A stretch of DNA of 54,988 nt from Niabella sp. (GCA_017744795.1 JAGIAQ010000002.1:64471-119458); one strand, 5' to 3'. Numbered from the stretch's first letter, positions 1 to 8,805 are shown. Program-made: numbers and translations. Notes: a model not told the origin generated them from the sequence alone.

Positions 1-804
1 GATCGTCGACTCCAGCGCACTGGCCGAGCCTGCCGTAAAACAGCCTTCGCCAAATGCCGCGGCATGAGAATCTCCGATCATACCGGTGATGGGCGCTTCC
101 CGTTTTAATAAACCATTTACTGTGGTGGTACCAAAATGTGCCGACGAGGGTTTTACCTCCGGTAACCGAACAGTGTTAAGTCCGAATACCTGCAACAGCT
201 CCTGATCCCATTGCAGTGAGTGGATATTAAAAAACAAGGTGCGTGATGCATTGGTATGGTCGGTAAAATAACTGTGCCCGTTGGTTAATTTATACAGCAA
301 CCAGGTATCAATGGTTCCAAAAAGAGCTTCTCCCTTTTGGACTTTTGATTTTATTGCTGCGTTCTGCTGCACCAGCCAGATCAACTTGGTGGCAGAGAAA
401 TAAGGGTCAATAACCAGGCCCGTTGCGGCACTGATCTGCCCGGATAATCCTTGTTGTTCTAATTGTTCACAAATAGCTACAGAGCGCTTGCACTGCCAGA
501 CCACAGCCGGACAAAGCGGCTCCCCGTATTTATCCCATAGCACAAAAGTTTCCCGCTGGTTGGAAATGCCGATAGTGCTGATAGCTTCTGTGGCCCAGCC
601 ATTATGCACAAAGGCATCCAGGCATTTCGCTACCGCAGCCAGCACGTTCTGATAAATTTCAATGGGGTCCTGTTCTACGAACCCCTCACCAAAATGATAG
701 GTATGCAGCGGTTCGGCGCCCCGGGCCAGCACCTGTCCCGAAGCATCCACTACCAATGCTTTGGTACCGCTTGTGCCCTGATCTATGGAAAGAATAAAAG
801 ACAT
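1..804 (-). CDS. FGGY-family carbohydrate kinase, 3' end cut by window (candidate D-apulose kinase)
   Basis: The ATG is at 804 and the frame stays open to base 1, giving 268 residues of a family that usually has about 490-510, so the C-terminal half lies outside the window. The N-terminal FGGY fold is clear: the phosphate-binding DQGTSGTKA at residues 8-16, GISNQRET at 79-86 (a glycerol-kinase-like signature), VVWQCKRS at 101-108, and GDSHAAAFG near 244-252. The family phosphorylates a polyol or ketose with ATP in the cytoplasm. It is the last visible gene of a run encoding an isomerase, a split transketolase and an RbsABC importer, which suits a ketose kinase. In the apiose transketolase pathway this step makes apulose 4-phosphate. 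Family assignment is firm; apulose as substrate is inferred from context. Xylulose, ribulose and glycerol remain possible. Confidence 0.88.
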   Translation of the reverse strand, partial: MSFILSIDQGTSGTKALVVDASGQVLARGAEPLHTYHFGEGFVEQDPIEIYQNVLAAVAKCLDAFVHNGWATEAISTIGISNQRETFVLWDKYGEPLCPAVVWQCKRSVAICEQLEQQGLSGQISAATGLVIDPYFSATKLIWLVQQNAAIKSKVQKGEALFGTIDTWLLYKLTNGHSYFTDHTNASRTLFFNIHSLQWDQELLQVFGLNTVRLPEVKPSSAHFGTTTVNGLLKREAPITGMIGDSHAAAFGEGCFTAGSASALESTI

Positions 805-872
805 TTATGATTTGTTAATTCTTTATGGTAAGTATATCCGCTGCCCCATGCACCAAAGCCGACGCTGTGCGA

Positions 873-889
873 TCCCGCCTTCTGCGGGA
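873..889. repeat. Intercistronic hairpin between permease and kinase genes
   Basis: TCCCGC (873-878) and GCGGGA (884-889) form a perfect 6-bp stem around a 5-base loop in the 134-bp gap between the permease stop and the kinase ATG. No T-run follows it on the minus strand, so it looks like an mRNA-stability or processing hairpin rather than a terminator. Confidence 0.4.
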
Positions 890-938
890 CAGGCTCCAGA
901 TTGACGCCACATGACCTGCAGCTGGGTCCATTATTTTA

Positions 939-1928
939 TTAATCATTTTTATTACCGATCTTATCAATAATAACCGCCAGCAGGATTACGCCGCCTTTTA
1001 CCACCTGCTGCCAGAAAGGAGAAACATTGAGCAGCACCAGGCCGTTGTTTAACACGCCAATGATGATAGCGCCCATCACTGTACCCCAAACTGTACCCCG
1101 GCCACCACTCAGTGAGGTGCCGCCGATAACGACCGCCGCAATAGCGTCCAGCTCGTAACTGACGCCAGCATTGGGTTGTGCAGAATCGAGCCGGGAGGTA
1201 ACAATGATACCGCCCACGGCAGCCATCATACCCGCCAGCGCATACACCATTATGACTACTTTAGGAATATTAATACCCGAAAATTTTGCCGCAGTTTCAT
1301 TGCCGCCGATGGCATAAATATAACGGCCCAGCCGGGTTTGCTTTGTTATAAAAGCCGCCAGCAATACCACCAGCAGCGCGATCCAGACCGGTACCGGGAT
1401 GCCCAAAAAGGACCCAGCCCCAATAAAAGCAAATTTTGCTCCCAGGTTGCTGATCGGCTGCCCTTTAGTGTACAACATGGTCAGCCCACGAGCAATGGTA
1501 AGCATTGCCAGCGTTGCCACAAAGGGAGGTACTTTAAATTTTGTGATCACAAAACCGTTGAACCAGCCCAGGACGCCACCTGCAATAATAGCCGCCAGCA
1601 ACACCCCAAAAATCGTAAACCCGATATAAAGATCAGCAGATGGAAATACCCATCCGTTTTTCAACAACCCGGCCGCGATCGCCCCGCAAAGCGCCAGTAC
1701 CGAGCCTACTGAAAGATCGATACCCGCTGTTAACACCACCAGGGTCATGCCTGTTGCTACACAAATATTTACCGCCGTTTGCCGAAGTATATTTAATCCG
1801 TTGTCTGTCGTAAAAAATTTATCGGTAAGCACGCTTAGCAATATACATAGCACCACCAGTGCTATCAGCGATTGCAGGCTTTTGATCCGCTGTTTATAGG
1901 TGATAGTAGTTTCCGACATTCCAGACAT
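939..1928 (-). CDS. Sugar ABC transporter permease, RbsC type
   Basis: This 329-residue inner-membrane protein has many hydrophobic segments, the first near residues 20-35, and the usual length of BPD_transp_2 permeases such as RbsC. Family landmarks are GIDLSVGSV at residues 69-77 and a GGTSLSGGRGTVWG motif near residue 275. It should form the membrane channel of an importer with the ATPase upstream and the binding protein further upstream. Its ATG overlaps the ATPase stop by one base (TAATG at 1930-1926), a sign of translational coupling. A second in-frame ATG lies three codons in. Context with a FucI-like isomerase, a split transketolase and an FGGY kinase suggests a pentose or branched pentose such as apiose as cargo. 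The family is firm, the substrate inferred. Confidence 0.93.
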   Translation of the reverse strand: MSGMSETTITYKQRIKSLQSLIALVVLCILLSVLTDKFFTTDNGLNILRQTAVNICVATGMTLVVLTAGIDLSVGSVLALCGAIAAGLLKNGWVFPSADLYIGFTIFGVLLAAIIAGGVLGWFNGFVITKFKVPPFVATLAMLTIARGLTMLYTKGQPISNLGAKFAFIGAGSFLGIPVPVWIALLVVLLAAFITKQTRLGRYIYAIGGNETAAKFSGINIPKVVIMVYALAGMMAAVGGIIVTSRLDSAQPNAGVSYELDAIAAVVIGGTSLSGGRGTVWGTVMGAIIIGVLNNGLVLLNVSPFWQQVVKGGVILLAVIIDKIGNKND

Positions 1929-3433
1929 TAATTTTTATGAATAGCCAACTGTAATAATCCGGACTCACTTGCTTCTGCGACGGGGAGGTTTCCGGTAAGC
2001 TCCCCTTCACACATGACCAATACGCGATGCGCGAGGGCGAGGATCTCCGGTATTTCCGAAGAAACAACGATAATGCCTACGCCCGTAGCAGCCAGCTCTT
2101 TTATCAATTTATATAACTCTGCTTTTGCTCCCACATCAATACCCCGTGTGGGTCCATCCAGCAGTAATACTTTTGGTTTTTTTGCAAGCCATTTCGCGAT
2201 AACGATTTTTTGCTGGTTGCCGCCGCTTAAGTGCCGCGACAAGGTTTCCTGCGACGCTGTTTTTATATTTAACTGTTTGATGTATTCCTTTACTAAGGAA
2301 CGCTCCTTTGCTTTACTGATCATCAGTCCATTTGCCTGCAGCTTTTCCAACACGGTGATGCTTGTATTGGGCCGAACGGCCAGGTCGAGGCAAAGCCCCT
2401 GCCGTTTACGGTCTTCCGGAACCAGCATAATGCCGGCAGCAACGGCGTCCGCAGGGGATTTGAGCCTTTGGGGCAAAGAATCGATGCGCACTGTGCCGGA
2501 GCTTAATTTAGGATGCAACCCAAAAAGAGTTTCCATCAGTTCGGTTCTTCCGGCGCCCATCAATCCATACAGGCCCAGGATCTCCCCTTTGTGTAAAGTA
2601 AAGCTGACATCTTTTACTAGCCAGGCCGACGACACAGACGGATTTTTAAGGCTGATATTTTTTAACTCCAGCAGCGGTTCAGCAGAATCAACAGCAGCAC
2701 TGTTCCGTTCAATGACAATTTTGCGTCCGGCCATCATTTCAATCAGCGTGTCCTGGGTCACTTCTTTCATATCTCCGGCAGCAACCGTGCTTCCGTCGCG
2801 CAAAACGATGTAGCGGTCGGCTTTTAAAAAGAGCTCTTTTAATTTATGAGAGATATAGACAATTGTTTTACCCGCCGCCTTCAATTCATCGATGATCTTA
2901 AACAGATGTTCCACTTCCCGGTCCGTAATTGCCGAAGTCGGTTCATCCATAATGATCAATTCCGCATTGGTATGCAGCGCCCGCGCGATCTCTACCAGCT
3001 GCTGCTGCCCCACTTTTAGTTTACCAACAGGTGTACCCGGCGGTATATTCAGTTGTACCCGCTGCAGCAGCTGCTTTGTTTCGCTTTTCATTTTCGGTTT
3101 ATCGAGCAATCCAAAGGGGTTGAGCAGCTCCCGTCCCAGGAAAATATTTTCGGCAATCGTCAGCTGCGGTACCAGGTTCAGCTCCTGGTGAATAATAACG
3201 ATCCCAGCCTTTTCCGCATCCTTGGTGGAAGAAAAACGAACGACATTCCCTTTATAGAGAAGTGAGCCTTCATATTCGGTGTATACCCCGGAGAAGATCT
3301 TCATTAGCGTAGATTTGCCCGCACCGTTCTCTCCAATAATTGCGTTCACCCTGCCGGGCAGCAGCTCCAGGTTCACCTTATCCAGTGCGATGATACCCGA
3401 AAATTTTTTGCTTATATTTTTAGCGACCAGCAT
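1928..3433 (-). CDS. Sugar ABC transporter ATP-binding protein, RbsA type (double NBD)
   Basis: This 501-residue cytoplasmic ATPase has two nucleotide-binding domains in tandem, the architecture and length of RbsA, XylG and MglA. The first Walker A is GENGAGKST at residues 34-42, and IIMDEPTSA near 160 is its Walker B region. The second half has a degenerate P-loop (GLMGAGRTE) and a canonical LSGGNQQK signature, as usual in this family where only one site is fully active. It powers import by the RbsC-like permease downstream. Its first 14 bases overlap the end of the DUF2291 gene and its stop overlaps the permease ATG, so the three genes are translationally packed. The sugar specificity cannot be read from the ATPase itself. 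Confidence 0.95.
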   Translation of the reverse strand: MLVAKNISKKFSGIIALDKVNLELLPGRVNAIIGENGAGKSTLMKIFSGVYTEYEGSLLYKGNVVRFSSTKDAEKAGIVIIHQELNLVPQLTIAENIFLGRELLNPFGLLDKPKMKSETKQLLQRVQLNIPPGTPVGKLKVGQQQLVEIARALHTNAELIIMDEPTSAITDREVEHLFKIIDELKAAGKTIVYISHKLKELFLKADRYIVLRDGSTVAAGDMKEVTQDTLIEMMAGRKIVIERNSAAVDSAEPLLELKNISLKNPSVSSAWLVKDVSFTLHKGEILGLYGLMGAGRTELMETLFGLHPKLSSGTVRIDSLPQRLKSPADAVAAGIMLVPEDRKRQGLCLDLAVRPNTSITVLEKLQANGLMISKAKERSLVKEYIKQLNIKTASQETLSRHLSGGNQQKIVIAKWLAKKPKVLLLDGPTRGIDVGAKAELYKLIKELAATGVGIIVVSSEIPEILALAHRVLVMCEGELTGNLPVAEASESGLLQLAIHKN

Positions 3434-4055
3434 CGGGGGATATTTTTATTCGTACTGGTATGATCTCAATAGTATCAAAATGAAGATGTTCTTTATTTAG
3501 CTCTATGGCCCCTGTAAATTCGAACCGGACACCCGGTTTCAACAGCGGCCGCCATTCGGATGCAATCTGACTGCGCACTCTTTCATTCATTGCCTCGGAG
3601 ATGCTGTTTAGATCACTGGTGTTCGGAAAAGCCGCCAGGTCTACCAACCGGGAAGCATCGCGAAGCGTATTCCCATAAACAAATTCTGTTTGAAGAGTGG
3701 CATTAAAGGGCTGTGCAGATTGTATGGTAATCAACAGATCATCTTCATGTACACTATCCACAATGGCAGTGCCTTTTACCAACACATACCGGTAATTGCC
3801 GATTGCCAGGGCGTTGGTGTACTGATCAAAGGCCTTGCTACCGCCTGTTTCCAGGGCATTTTTCAATATACTAACATCAACTGCGCTGTCCAGTTTAGCG
3901 GGCAGCCTGTCCTTCCATAATTGATCAACATAGTTGTTAACATCCAGTTTTGCTGAGGCTGAGCGAATGCTGCTTAGCTTTTTTATATAAACAGAATTGT
4001 ACAGTGCAGCGCCAAGCAGCACGATCCCGATTCCATATTTCAATAATTTTTTCAC
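3420..4055 (-). CDS. DUF2291 family protein within sugar ABC transporter operon
   Basis: This protein of 211 residues starts with GTG at 4055; no in-frame ATG lies upstream before the binding-protein gene ends. Residues 1-20 form a short basic then hydrophobic stretch (MKKLLKYGIGIVLLGAALYN) that is a signal anchor or signal peptide. The rest looks extracytoplasmic and soluble, and ends in a beta-rich segment. It resembles DUF2291 proteins, which are often encoded beside RbsABC-type importers. Their function is not known to me. The gene sits 24 bases after the binding-protein gene and overlaps the ATPase gene by 14 bases, so it is almost certainly co-translated with the transporter. A periplasmic accessory role in sugar capture or transporter assembly is plausible, not shown. 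Confidence 0.8.
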   Translation of the reverse strand: MKKLLKYGIGIVLLGAALYNSVYIKKLSSIRSASAKLDVNNYVDQLWKDRLPAKLDSAVDVSILKNALETGGSKAFDQYTNALAIGNYRYVLVKGTAIVDSVHEDDLLITIQSAQPFNATLQTEFVYGNTLRDASRLVDLAAFPNTSDLNSISEAMNERVRSQIASEWRPLLKPGVRFEFTGAIELNKEHLHFDTIEIIPVRIKISPDAGR

Positions 4056-4079
4056 TACCCCATTATTTAATTACGTTGT

Positions 4080-5027
4080 TCACTTCTTTCCGTAAGCCGC
4101 ATAATCACCAACATTCTTGTTGGTAACCAATTCTACCGCCACCGGCACTTTTTGCGGGAACGACCGTTTGCCTTTGATATATTCATCCGCAAAGACTGCC
4201 GCTGTTTGCGCCATTACTGCCGGAAACTGCATGCCCGTTGCCGCCACTTTGCCCTGTCTGATGGCATTCACCACATCATCGGCGCCATCAAATCCAAACA
4301 CTTTTACTTTGCCAGCCTTACCTGCTGTAAGCAGCGCCTGGTAAGCCCCCATGGCCATGGCATCGTTCCCGCAGAACACGCCGTCGATATCCGGATGCGC
4401 CTGAAGGATCGATTCCATTACTTCCATTGCTTTGTTCCGGTCAAAATCCGCGCTTTGCTGGGCCACCATTTTTAATCCCGGGTAATGATCCACCACGCTG
4501 TGAAATCCCTTAGAGCGGGCCCAGGTATTGTTATCGCCCACGAGGCCCAGCAATTCTACATAATTGCCGTTCTTGTGCAGGGTCTGCACAAAATATTTTC
4601 CAATAGCAACGGCGCCCGCATAACTGTCGGAAAGGATCTGGGAAGTAGCCGCCGCCAGGGAATTGATCTCGCGGTCCATGCAAAACACCGGGATACCCGC
4701 CGCTTTTGCCTTTTGCACATTGGCTACTGATCCGTCTGCGTCTGTAGGATTAAATAAAATAGCGTTATAGCCCTGCACGATGATATTATCGAAATGATCG
4801 CTTTCGAGCGCCGTATTATTCTGAGAATCGAACAGCTTCGTCTCGTAGCCCAGGGCACGTGCTTTTTCGGCCGCCTTTTCTCCCAGGAATACAAACCAGG
4901 GATTGTTCAGGGTTGAGATCACAATCGCAACTTTTTTTTGCCCGGACGAGTTGGCTTTTTGTCCGCATTGTTCAAATAGCAAAATAGTGCAGCAAATAAC
5001 CAACAGTTTGCAAATCGTTTGTTTCAT
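4080..5027 (-). CDS. Periplasmic sugar-binding lipoprotein, RbsB type
   Basis: This 315-residue type I periplasmic binding protein (Peripla_BP_4) is translated from the ATG at 5027. One codon earlier a TTG would also fit, but the ATG is the better start. A lipoprotein signal (LLFEQC, acceptor Cys21) means it is tethered to a membrane, which is usual for Bacteroidota. Family hallmarks are [16 protein letters not shown] at the start of the mature fold, FNPTDADG in the first lobe, MDREINS, and GFDGADD in the second lobe. It should deliver a monosaccharide to the RbsC/RbsA pair encoded just downstream. Ribose-, xylose- and apiose-binding proteins all belong to this family, so substrate is inferred from the neighbouring isomerase, kinase and transketolase. 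Confidence 0.92.
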   Translation of the reverse strand: MKQTICKLLVICCTILLFEQCGQKANSSGQKKVAIVISTLNNPWFVFLGEKAAEKARALGYETKLFDSQNNTALESDHFDNIIVQGYNAILFNPTDADGSVANVQKAKAAGIPVFCMDREINSLAAATSQILSDSYAGAVAIGKYFVQTLHKNGNYVELLGLVGDNNTWARSKGFHSVVDHYPGLKMVAQQSADFDRNKAMEVMESILQAHPDIDGVFCGNDAMAMGAYQALLTAGKAGKVKVFGFDGADDVVNAIRQGKVAATGMQFPAVMAQTAAVFADEYIKGKRSFPQKVPVAVELVTNKNVGDYAAYGKK

Positions 5028-5058
5028 CAATCTGCTATTTATTTTAATAATGCCTCTT

Positions 5059-6036
5059 TTAATTTTGTTCCTGTATTGTGGTCCCGATCAAGGTTTTGGC
5101 CGCTTCCGCGATACCCGCTTTGCTGATCCCATAGTGTGTGAAGATATCCCCCTGCGATCCGGTAACCGTATATTCATCCGGAATGCCCATTATCTTAAAC
5201 GGTTTGCCCATACCCTGCTGCAACAAATAAGCCGCGCAGGCTTCTCCCAATCCTCCATAAATGCTATGTTCTTCAACCGTAAGGATCGCCTGGCATTTAC
5301 GGGCAACGGCCGACAGCAATTCCGTATCCAGCGGTTTTATTGTGTGCATGCTGACTACCGTAGCTGCGATGTTCTCCTCTTGCAACAAAGCCGCCGCTTC
5401 CAATGCAGGCAGTACTGTTTCGCCGCAGGCGATGATGGCGATCGCGTCTCCTTCCGTAATGATACGTCCCTTACCAAATGCGAATATTTCATCCGCCGCT
5501 TCCTTTAAAAATGGCATGGGCTTCTTGCCAAACCGCAGGTATACCGGCAATTCTGTTTTTGCCGCCAGCTCAATAGCCTGTTCCGTTTCCCAGTTATCAG
5601 CCGGAGCCGCCACAATAATATTATTGATCGCCCTGAGCGCTGCAAAATCGTGCAGACTATGATGCGTGGTTCCCAAAGCGCCATAACTAACACCGGCACT
5701 GATGCCGATAACGTTTACAGGATTGTTGCTATAAGCCACATCATTTTTTATCTGCTCCAATGCCCGCGCCGTAAGAAAGCAGGCGGGTGAGGTAGCAAAT
5801 ACTTTTTTATTACAGGAAGCCAGTCCGGCGGCCACTCCCACCAGGTTTTGTTCTGCGATGCCCACTTCAACGATCTGTTGGGGAAAGCGTTTTCCGAAGG
5901 GCACCAGCTTACCGGAACCGCGGCTATCACTGGTAACCGCAATAATATTTCGATCGGTCTCTGCCAGCCGCTGCAAGGTTTCTGAATATACTTCCAGATT
6001 GGGCTTGTAGGATGTTGTATTAATTTGTTCTGCCAT
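5059..6036 (-). CDS. Transketolase C-terminal subunit (candidate AptB-type)
   Basis: This 325-residue protein carries only the pyrimidine-binding and C-terminal domains of transketolase, the usual form of the second half of a split enzyme. The catalytic glutamate of the TPP site is E62 in the motif VEVGIAEQN (residues 56-64). A transketolase_C domain with [12 protein letters not shown] follows near residue 255. It needs the N-terminal subunit encoded immediately upstream to bind TPP and transfer a two-carbon ketol unit. Split transketolases inside sugar operons are often dedicated to an unusual donor. With an FGGY kinase and a FucI-type isomerase in the same run, apulose 4-phosphate is the best guess, as in the apiose transketolase pathway. 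Housekeeping pentose-phosphate activity is the alternative. Confidence 0.93.
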   Translation of the reverse strand: MAEQINTTSYKPNLEVYSETLQRLAETDRNIIAVTSDSRGSGKLVPFGKRFPQQIVEVGIAEQNLVGVAAGLASCNKKVFATSPACFLTARALEQIKNDVAYSNNPVNVIGISAGVSYGALGTTHHSLHDFAALRAINNIIVAAPADNWETEQAIELAAKTELPVYLRFGKKPMPFLKEAADEIFAFGKGRIITEGDAIAIIACGETVLPALEAAALLQEENIAATVVSMHTIKPLDTELLSAVARKCQAILTVEEHSIYGGLGEACAAYLLQQGMGKPFKIMGIPDEYTVTGSQGDIFTHYGISKAGIAEAAKTLIGTTIQEQN

Positions 6037-6063
6037 TGTTTTATATATCTGTTTTCATTTTCG

Positions 6064-6126
6064 GCCGGGAAGGCGGTAAAGCGGTAATTGAAAAACAAAA
6101 TCTTCCCGACTTTTCGGCTTCCCGGC
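6064..6126. repeat. Imperfect inverted repeat between transketolase subunit genes (GCCGGGAAG family)
   Basis: GCCGGGAAG (6064-6072) and CTTCCCGGC (6118-6126) are perfect 9-bp arms about 45 bases apart in the 114-bp gap between the two transketolase subunits. A second element of the same design (GCCGGGAA at 35475-35482, TTCCCGGC at 35541-35548) lies before the GH2 gene. Both left arms are followed by CGG- and AAAGCGG-like words, so this is a dispersed repeat family rather than a gene-specific regulator. Confidence 0.6.
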
Positions 6127-6150
6127 GAACCAGGAAAGAAATTTTATATT

Positions 6151-6975
6151 CTATAAGGTCTTCAATACCTGATCCAGCTCTTTTATCGCCTGTTCATATT
6201 CCGCTTCTGATGGAACGCCATGATGCCATTTCAAAACATTTTCCATATAGCTTACCCCCTTGCCTTTTGTGGTATGGGCGATCAGCAGACTGGGTTTACC
6301 CGCTTCAAACGGATGCTGGTGCAGCACCTTTCTCAATGCTTCTACATCATTGCCATCTACTTCTTTTACCGCCCAGCCAAAGCTTTTCCATTTTTCATCC
6401 AGTGGGTCTGTATTGCATACATCCGCCGTAGGTGCGGTGATCTGCAAACTGTTTTTATCTATAATCGCACAAAGATTATCAAGCTTGTAATGAGCAGCGG
6501 TCAGCGCCGCTTCCCAATTGCTGCCTTCCGGCAGCTCCCCATCCCCCAGCAATGTGTAGACATTATAGTCTTTTCGATCCAGCTTTCCTGCAATAGCGGT
6601 GCCTACGGCGATGGGCAGGCCGTGCCCCAGCGCGCCTGTATTTTGTTCAACGCCGTTTACTTTGCGGGTGGGATGTCCGATATAATGCGATTGGTACTGA
6701 CATAAAGTATTCAGGTCTTCTTCCGGGAAAAATCCTTTATCAGCAAGCACCACAAACAATGCCTCAACGGTATGGCCTTTACTTTGAATATACCGATCCC
6801 GGTCCGGCGACGAAAAATTTTCGGGAAATACATTCATAATCCCGTTGTACAAAACATTCAGAATATCTGTACAGGATAAGCTTCCGCCGGTATGACCCGC
6901 TTTTGCCTTTACAATGTATTTAAGTATCCTTTTGCGATACTCTGCGGATTTTTGTTTTAATTCTTTTACTGTCAT
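6151..6975 (-). CDS. Transketolase N-terminal (TPP-binding) subunit (candidate AptA-type)
   Basis: This protein has 274 residues from the ATG at 6975. A TTG seven codons earlier, at 6996, is possible but lies inside a short TTCAAGGTT direct repeat, so I prefer the ATG. It is the N-terminal half of transketolase. In numbering from the ATG it has GHTGG near 27-31, SKGH near 65-68, the long HPTRKVNG...GHGLPIAVG loop near 101-125, and the TPP/metal motif GDGELPEGSNWEA near 144-156. It pairs with the C-terminal subunit encoded 114 bases downstream to make an active cytoplasmic enzyme that moves a ketol group between sugar phosphates. Position directly after a sugar isomerase points to a catabolic, substrate-specific role rather than the housekeeping enzyme. 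Confidence 0.92.
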   Translation of the reverse strand: MTVKELKQKSAEYRKRILKYIVKAKAGHTGGSLSCTDILNVLYNGIMNVFPENFSSPDRDRYIQSKGHTVEALFVVLADKGFFPEEDLNTLCQYQSHYIGHPTRKVNGVEQNTGALGHGLPIAVGTAIAGKLDRKDYNVYTLLGDGELPEGSNWEAALTAAHYKLDNLCAIIDKNSLQITAPTADVCNTDPLDEKWKSFGWAVKEVDGNDVEALRKVLHQHPFEAGKPSLLIAHTTKGKGVSYMENVLKWHHGVPSEAEYEQAIKELDQVLKTL

Positions 6976-6991
6976 CTTCAACAATTCAATG

Positions 6992-7014
6992 TTCAAGGTT
7001 TAATATTCAAGGTT
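6992..7014. repeat. Short TTCAAGGTT direct repeat at the transketolase gene start
   Basis: TTCAAGGTT occurs at 6992-7000 and again at 7006-7014, a 14-base period, in the 54-base gap between the isomerase stop and the transketolase ATG at 6975. It overlaps the alternative TTG start and is a reason to reject that start. Confidence 0.5.
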
Positions 7015-7029
7015 AGAGCGGGCTGCGTA

Positions 7030-8448
7030 TTATTGTTCATGCACATAAGTATCCCAGCCCAGGTAATTCTCCATAGCTTCTTTCAGGATGCCGGCCGTTT
7101 TGCTGGCATTCATCACCACATGATGTTCAAAACCGTTGCGGCAGATATAGTTCATCAATCCCTGTAAATTATTGATCTGCGCCACTGCCCGGTTACCAAA
7201 AGTTTTCAGCTCATCATCGGTCAGTGCGCCTTCACCCACATAAGCCTTGATCACGCCTTTGCAATCATCCGTGCTGATCCGCCCGTAAGTCAATGGCATC
7301 GCAGGTGTGCGGCCATCCAGCGCGCCGTAGGTATTCTCTGTACCAACGGTAGTGCCCAGGATTGGCGCTGTGCTGATGCTCATATCCGGCAGGAAGGATT
7401 TGGCCCAGTTGCCGCAATGGAACAACACACATTTGCTCTCATCATCCGCATAATTATTATTCCAGTCTACCAGGGCGCTTGGAGAACCGCTTGCCAATTG
7501 CAGCGCGTACATGCTCAGGGTTCCTGTAACGTCCACTTCGCAGGCGCTGGGCAGCATGTTCTCGCTCATCATGCTCATGCTGGTACAAACATTACACCCA
7601 TAATTTTGCTGTAAAGAAGTCCAGCATTGGATGGCTGTACAATCCAGCGCATTTTCCTGCATAAAGGCCCGCAGCACCACGTCCAGCTTTGCGATCTGAA
7701 CCAGTTTTTCGCCGGGCGTCTTTCCTACAGATGTGTAGGCATGGATCTGCTCCAGCTTATCTTTCACCGACTGATCGTTCGCCGTTAACTTATTGGCATT
7801 GCCGAGGATCTCTGAGAGATCTACGGTTGTAACGGAGATACCGTTGCGTTGTAAAATTTTTTCGCTGTACCGAACGGTATTAAAAGCTGTAGGCCTTGCG
7901 CCCACGGCTCCGATACGCACTTTTTTCAGCCCCCCTACTACTTTACATACGGATGTAAAATTCAAAAGGTCTTTTTTGAATATCGGATCATTTAAACGGC
8001 TTACATGTTTGGTGGTAAGGGTGTATTTGATCCCATATTGGTATAAATTATTGCACACAGATATTTTGCCGCACCAGGCATCCCGGCGGTTTACCACATC
8101 CAGTTTATTCAGATCATCCGGGTAAGCCTGCACCAGCACCGGAACGTTCAGGCCTGCCAACTTCAACGTTTCGGCCACGCCTTTTTCATCACCGAAATTG
8201 GGAAGCACCACTAATATGCCTCCTATTGCCTCCCGGTGTTGCCGAAACAGGGATGCACATTTTTGCGCATCTGCAAAGGTTTCCACACCGCCAAGTTTTG
8301 TGTCGGCATCCTCTAAAAAGATACCCCGGATATTCAGTTGTTTAAATAATTCAATCAGTTCAATGCGCGCTTCGGCCACCAGCTTATCGGGAAAGAAATC
8401 TCGATTACCGATAATGACGCCGAGCGTGGAAACAGGAGTATCTGCCAT
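7030..8448 (-). CDS. L-fucose/L-arabinose isomerase-superfamily aldose-ketose isomerase (candidate D-apiose isomerase)
   Basis: This 472-residue cytoplasmic protein belongs to the FucI/AraA-like superfamily but is shorter than E. coli FucI (about 590 residues). The acids that bind metal in this fold are recognisable: E304 in ACEVDVTG, D328 in LVDWNNN, and the histidine pair H442-H443 in GFEHHVVM. The N-terminal 170 residues form the Rossmann-like substrate lobe. Such enzymes convert an aldose to its ketose with a divalent metal. Here the gene leads the operon that continues with split transketolase, RbsABC and an FGGY kinase, so it is the predicted first enzyme. Apiose to apulose fits this gene set and the GH140 gene nearby; fucose, arabinose or another pentose remains possible. 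The ATG at 8448 is the natural start. Confidence 0.85.
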   Translation of the reverse strand: MADTPVSTLGVIIGNRDFFPDKLVAEARIELIELFKQLNIRGIFLEDADTKLGGVETFADAQKCASLFRQHREAIGGILVVLPNFGDEKGVAETLKLAGLNVPVLVQAYPDDLNKLDVVNRRDAWCGKISVCNNLYQYGIKYTLTTKHVSRLNDPIFKKDLLNFTSVCKVVGGLKKVRIGAVGARPTAFNTVRYSEKILQRNGISVTTVDLSEILGNANKLTANDQSVKDKLEQIHAYTSVGKTPGEKLVQIAKLDVVLRAFMQENALDCTAIQCWTSLQQNYGCNVCTSMSMMSENMLPSACEVDVTGTLSMYALQLASGSPSALVDWNNNYADDESKCVLFHCGNWAKSFLPDMSISTAPILGTTVGTENTYGALDGRTPAMPLTYGRISTDDCKGVIKAYVGEGALTDDELKTFGNRAVAQINNLQGLMNYICRNGFEHHVVMNASKTAGILKEAMENYLGWDTYVHEQ

Positions 8449-8483
8449 ATTATAATTTATTATACGCTACGATTCTTTACGCA

Positions 8484-8513
8484 GACCCGAAGGCACTAAA
8501 GCGCCGTCGGGTC
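8484..8513. promoter_or_regulatory. Leader hairpin about 36 bases upstream of the isomerase ATG
   Basis: GACCCGA at 8484-8490 pairs perfectly with TCGGGTC at 8507-8513 over a 16-base loop that can itself pair GGC with GCC. It would sit in the 5' leader of the isomerase mRNA. It could modulate translation or mRNA stability; no T-run makes it a terminator. Confidence 0.35.
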
Positions 8514-8805
8514 TATCATGACTGCAATACGATCTTATCTAAAAAAGCAATCGCGGCATTGTTATTTGTTTGACTTTTATATCCAAATAAAGTTATTCTA
8601 CTTATTACAGCATTGGTTGTACTATATAATTAAGCTGATGGAGTATATTACTTTTTTATGCAATCGTATGCGGGGTGGTACATGACTGATGACCGTGGTA
8701 AATACACAACCTGATTATCTTAAAACCTGTAACCATTTTTTAGGGCGATGCACCCGAAATATTATACATTCGACCCCTCCGGGGCCGCACTCTTTACACA
8801 TCCTC

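Noticed and set aside
6976..6996. TTG start of the transketolase N-terminal subunit
   Set aside because: It lies in a short direct repeat and adds seven residues; the ATG at 6975 is the normal start for this subunit length.
1..8448. Operon for sulfoquinovose use by a transketolase route
   Set aside because: That route also uses a split transketolase and an isomerase, but I see no sulfoquinovosidase or sulfo-sugar enzyme, and a GH140 gene lies close by, which favours apiose.
8560..8670. AT-rich block as promoter of the isomerase operon
   Set aside because: I could not find a TTG/TAnnTTTG pair at the right spacing, so I report the region but not a promoter.
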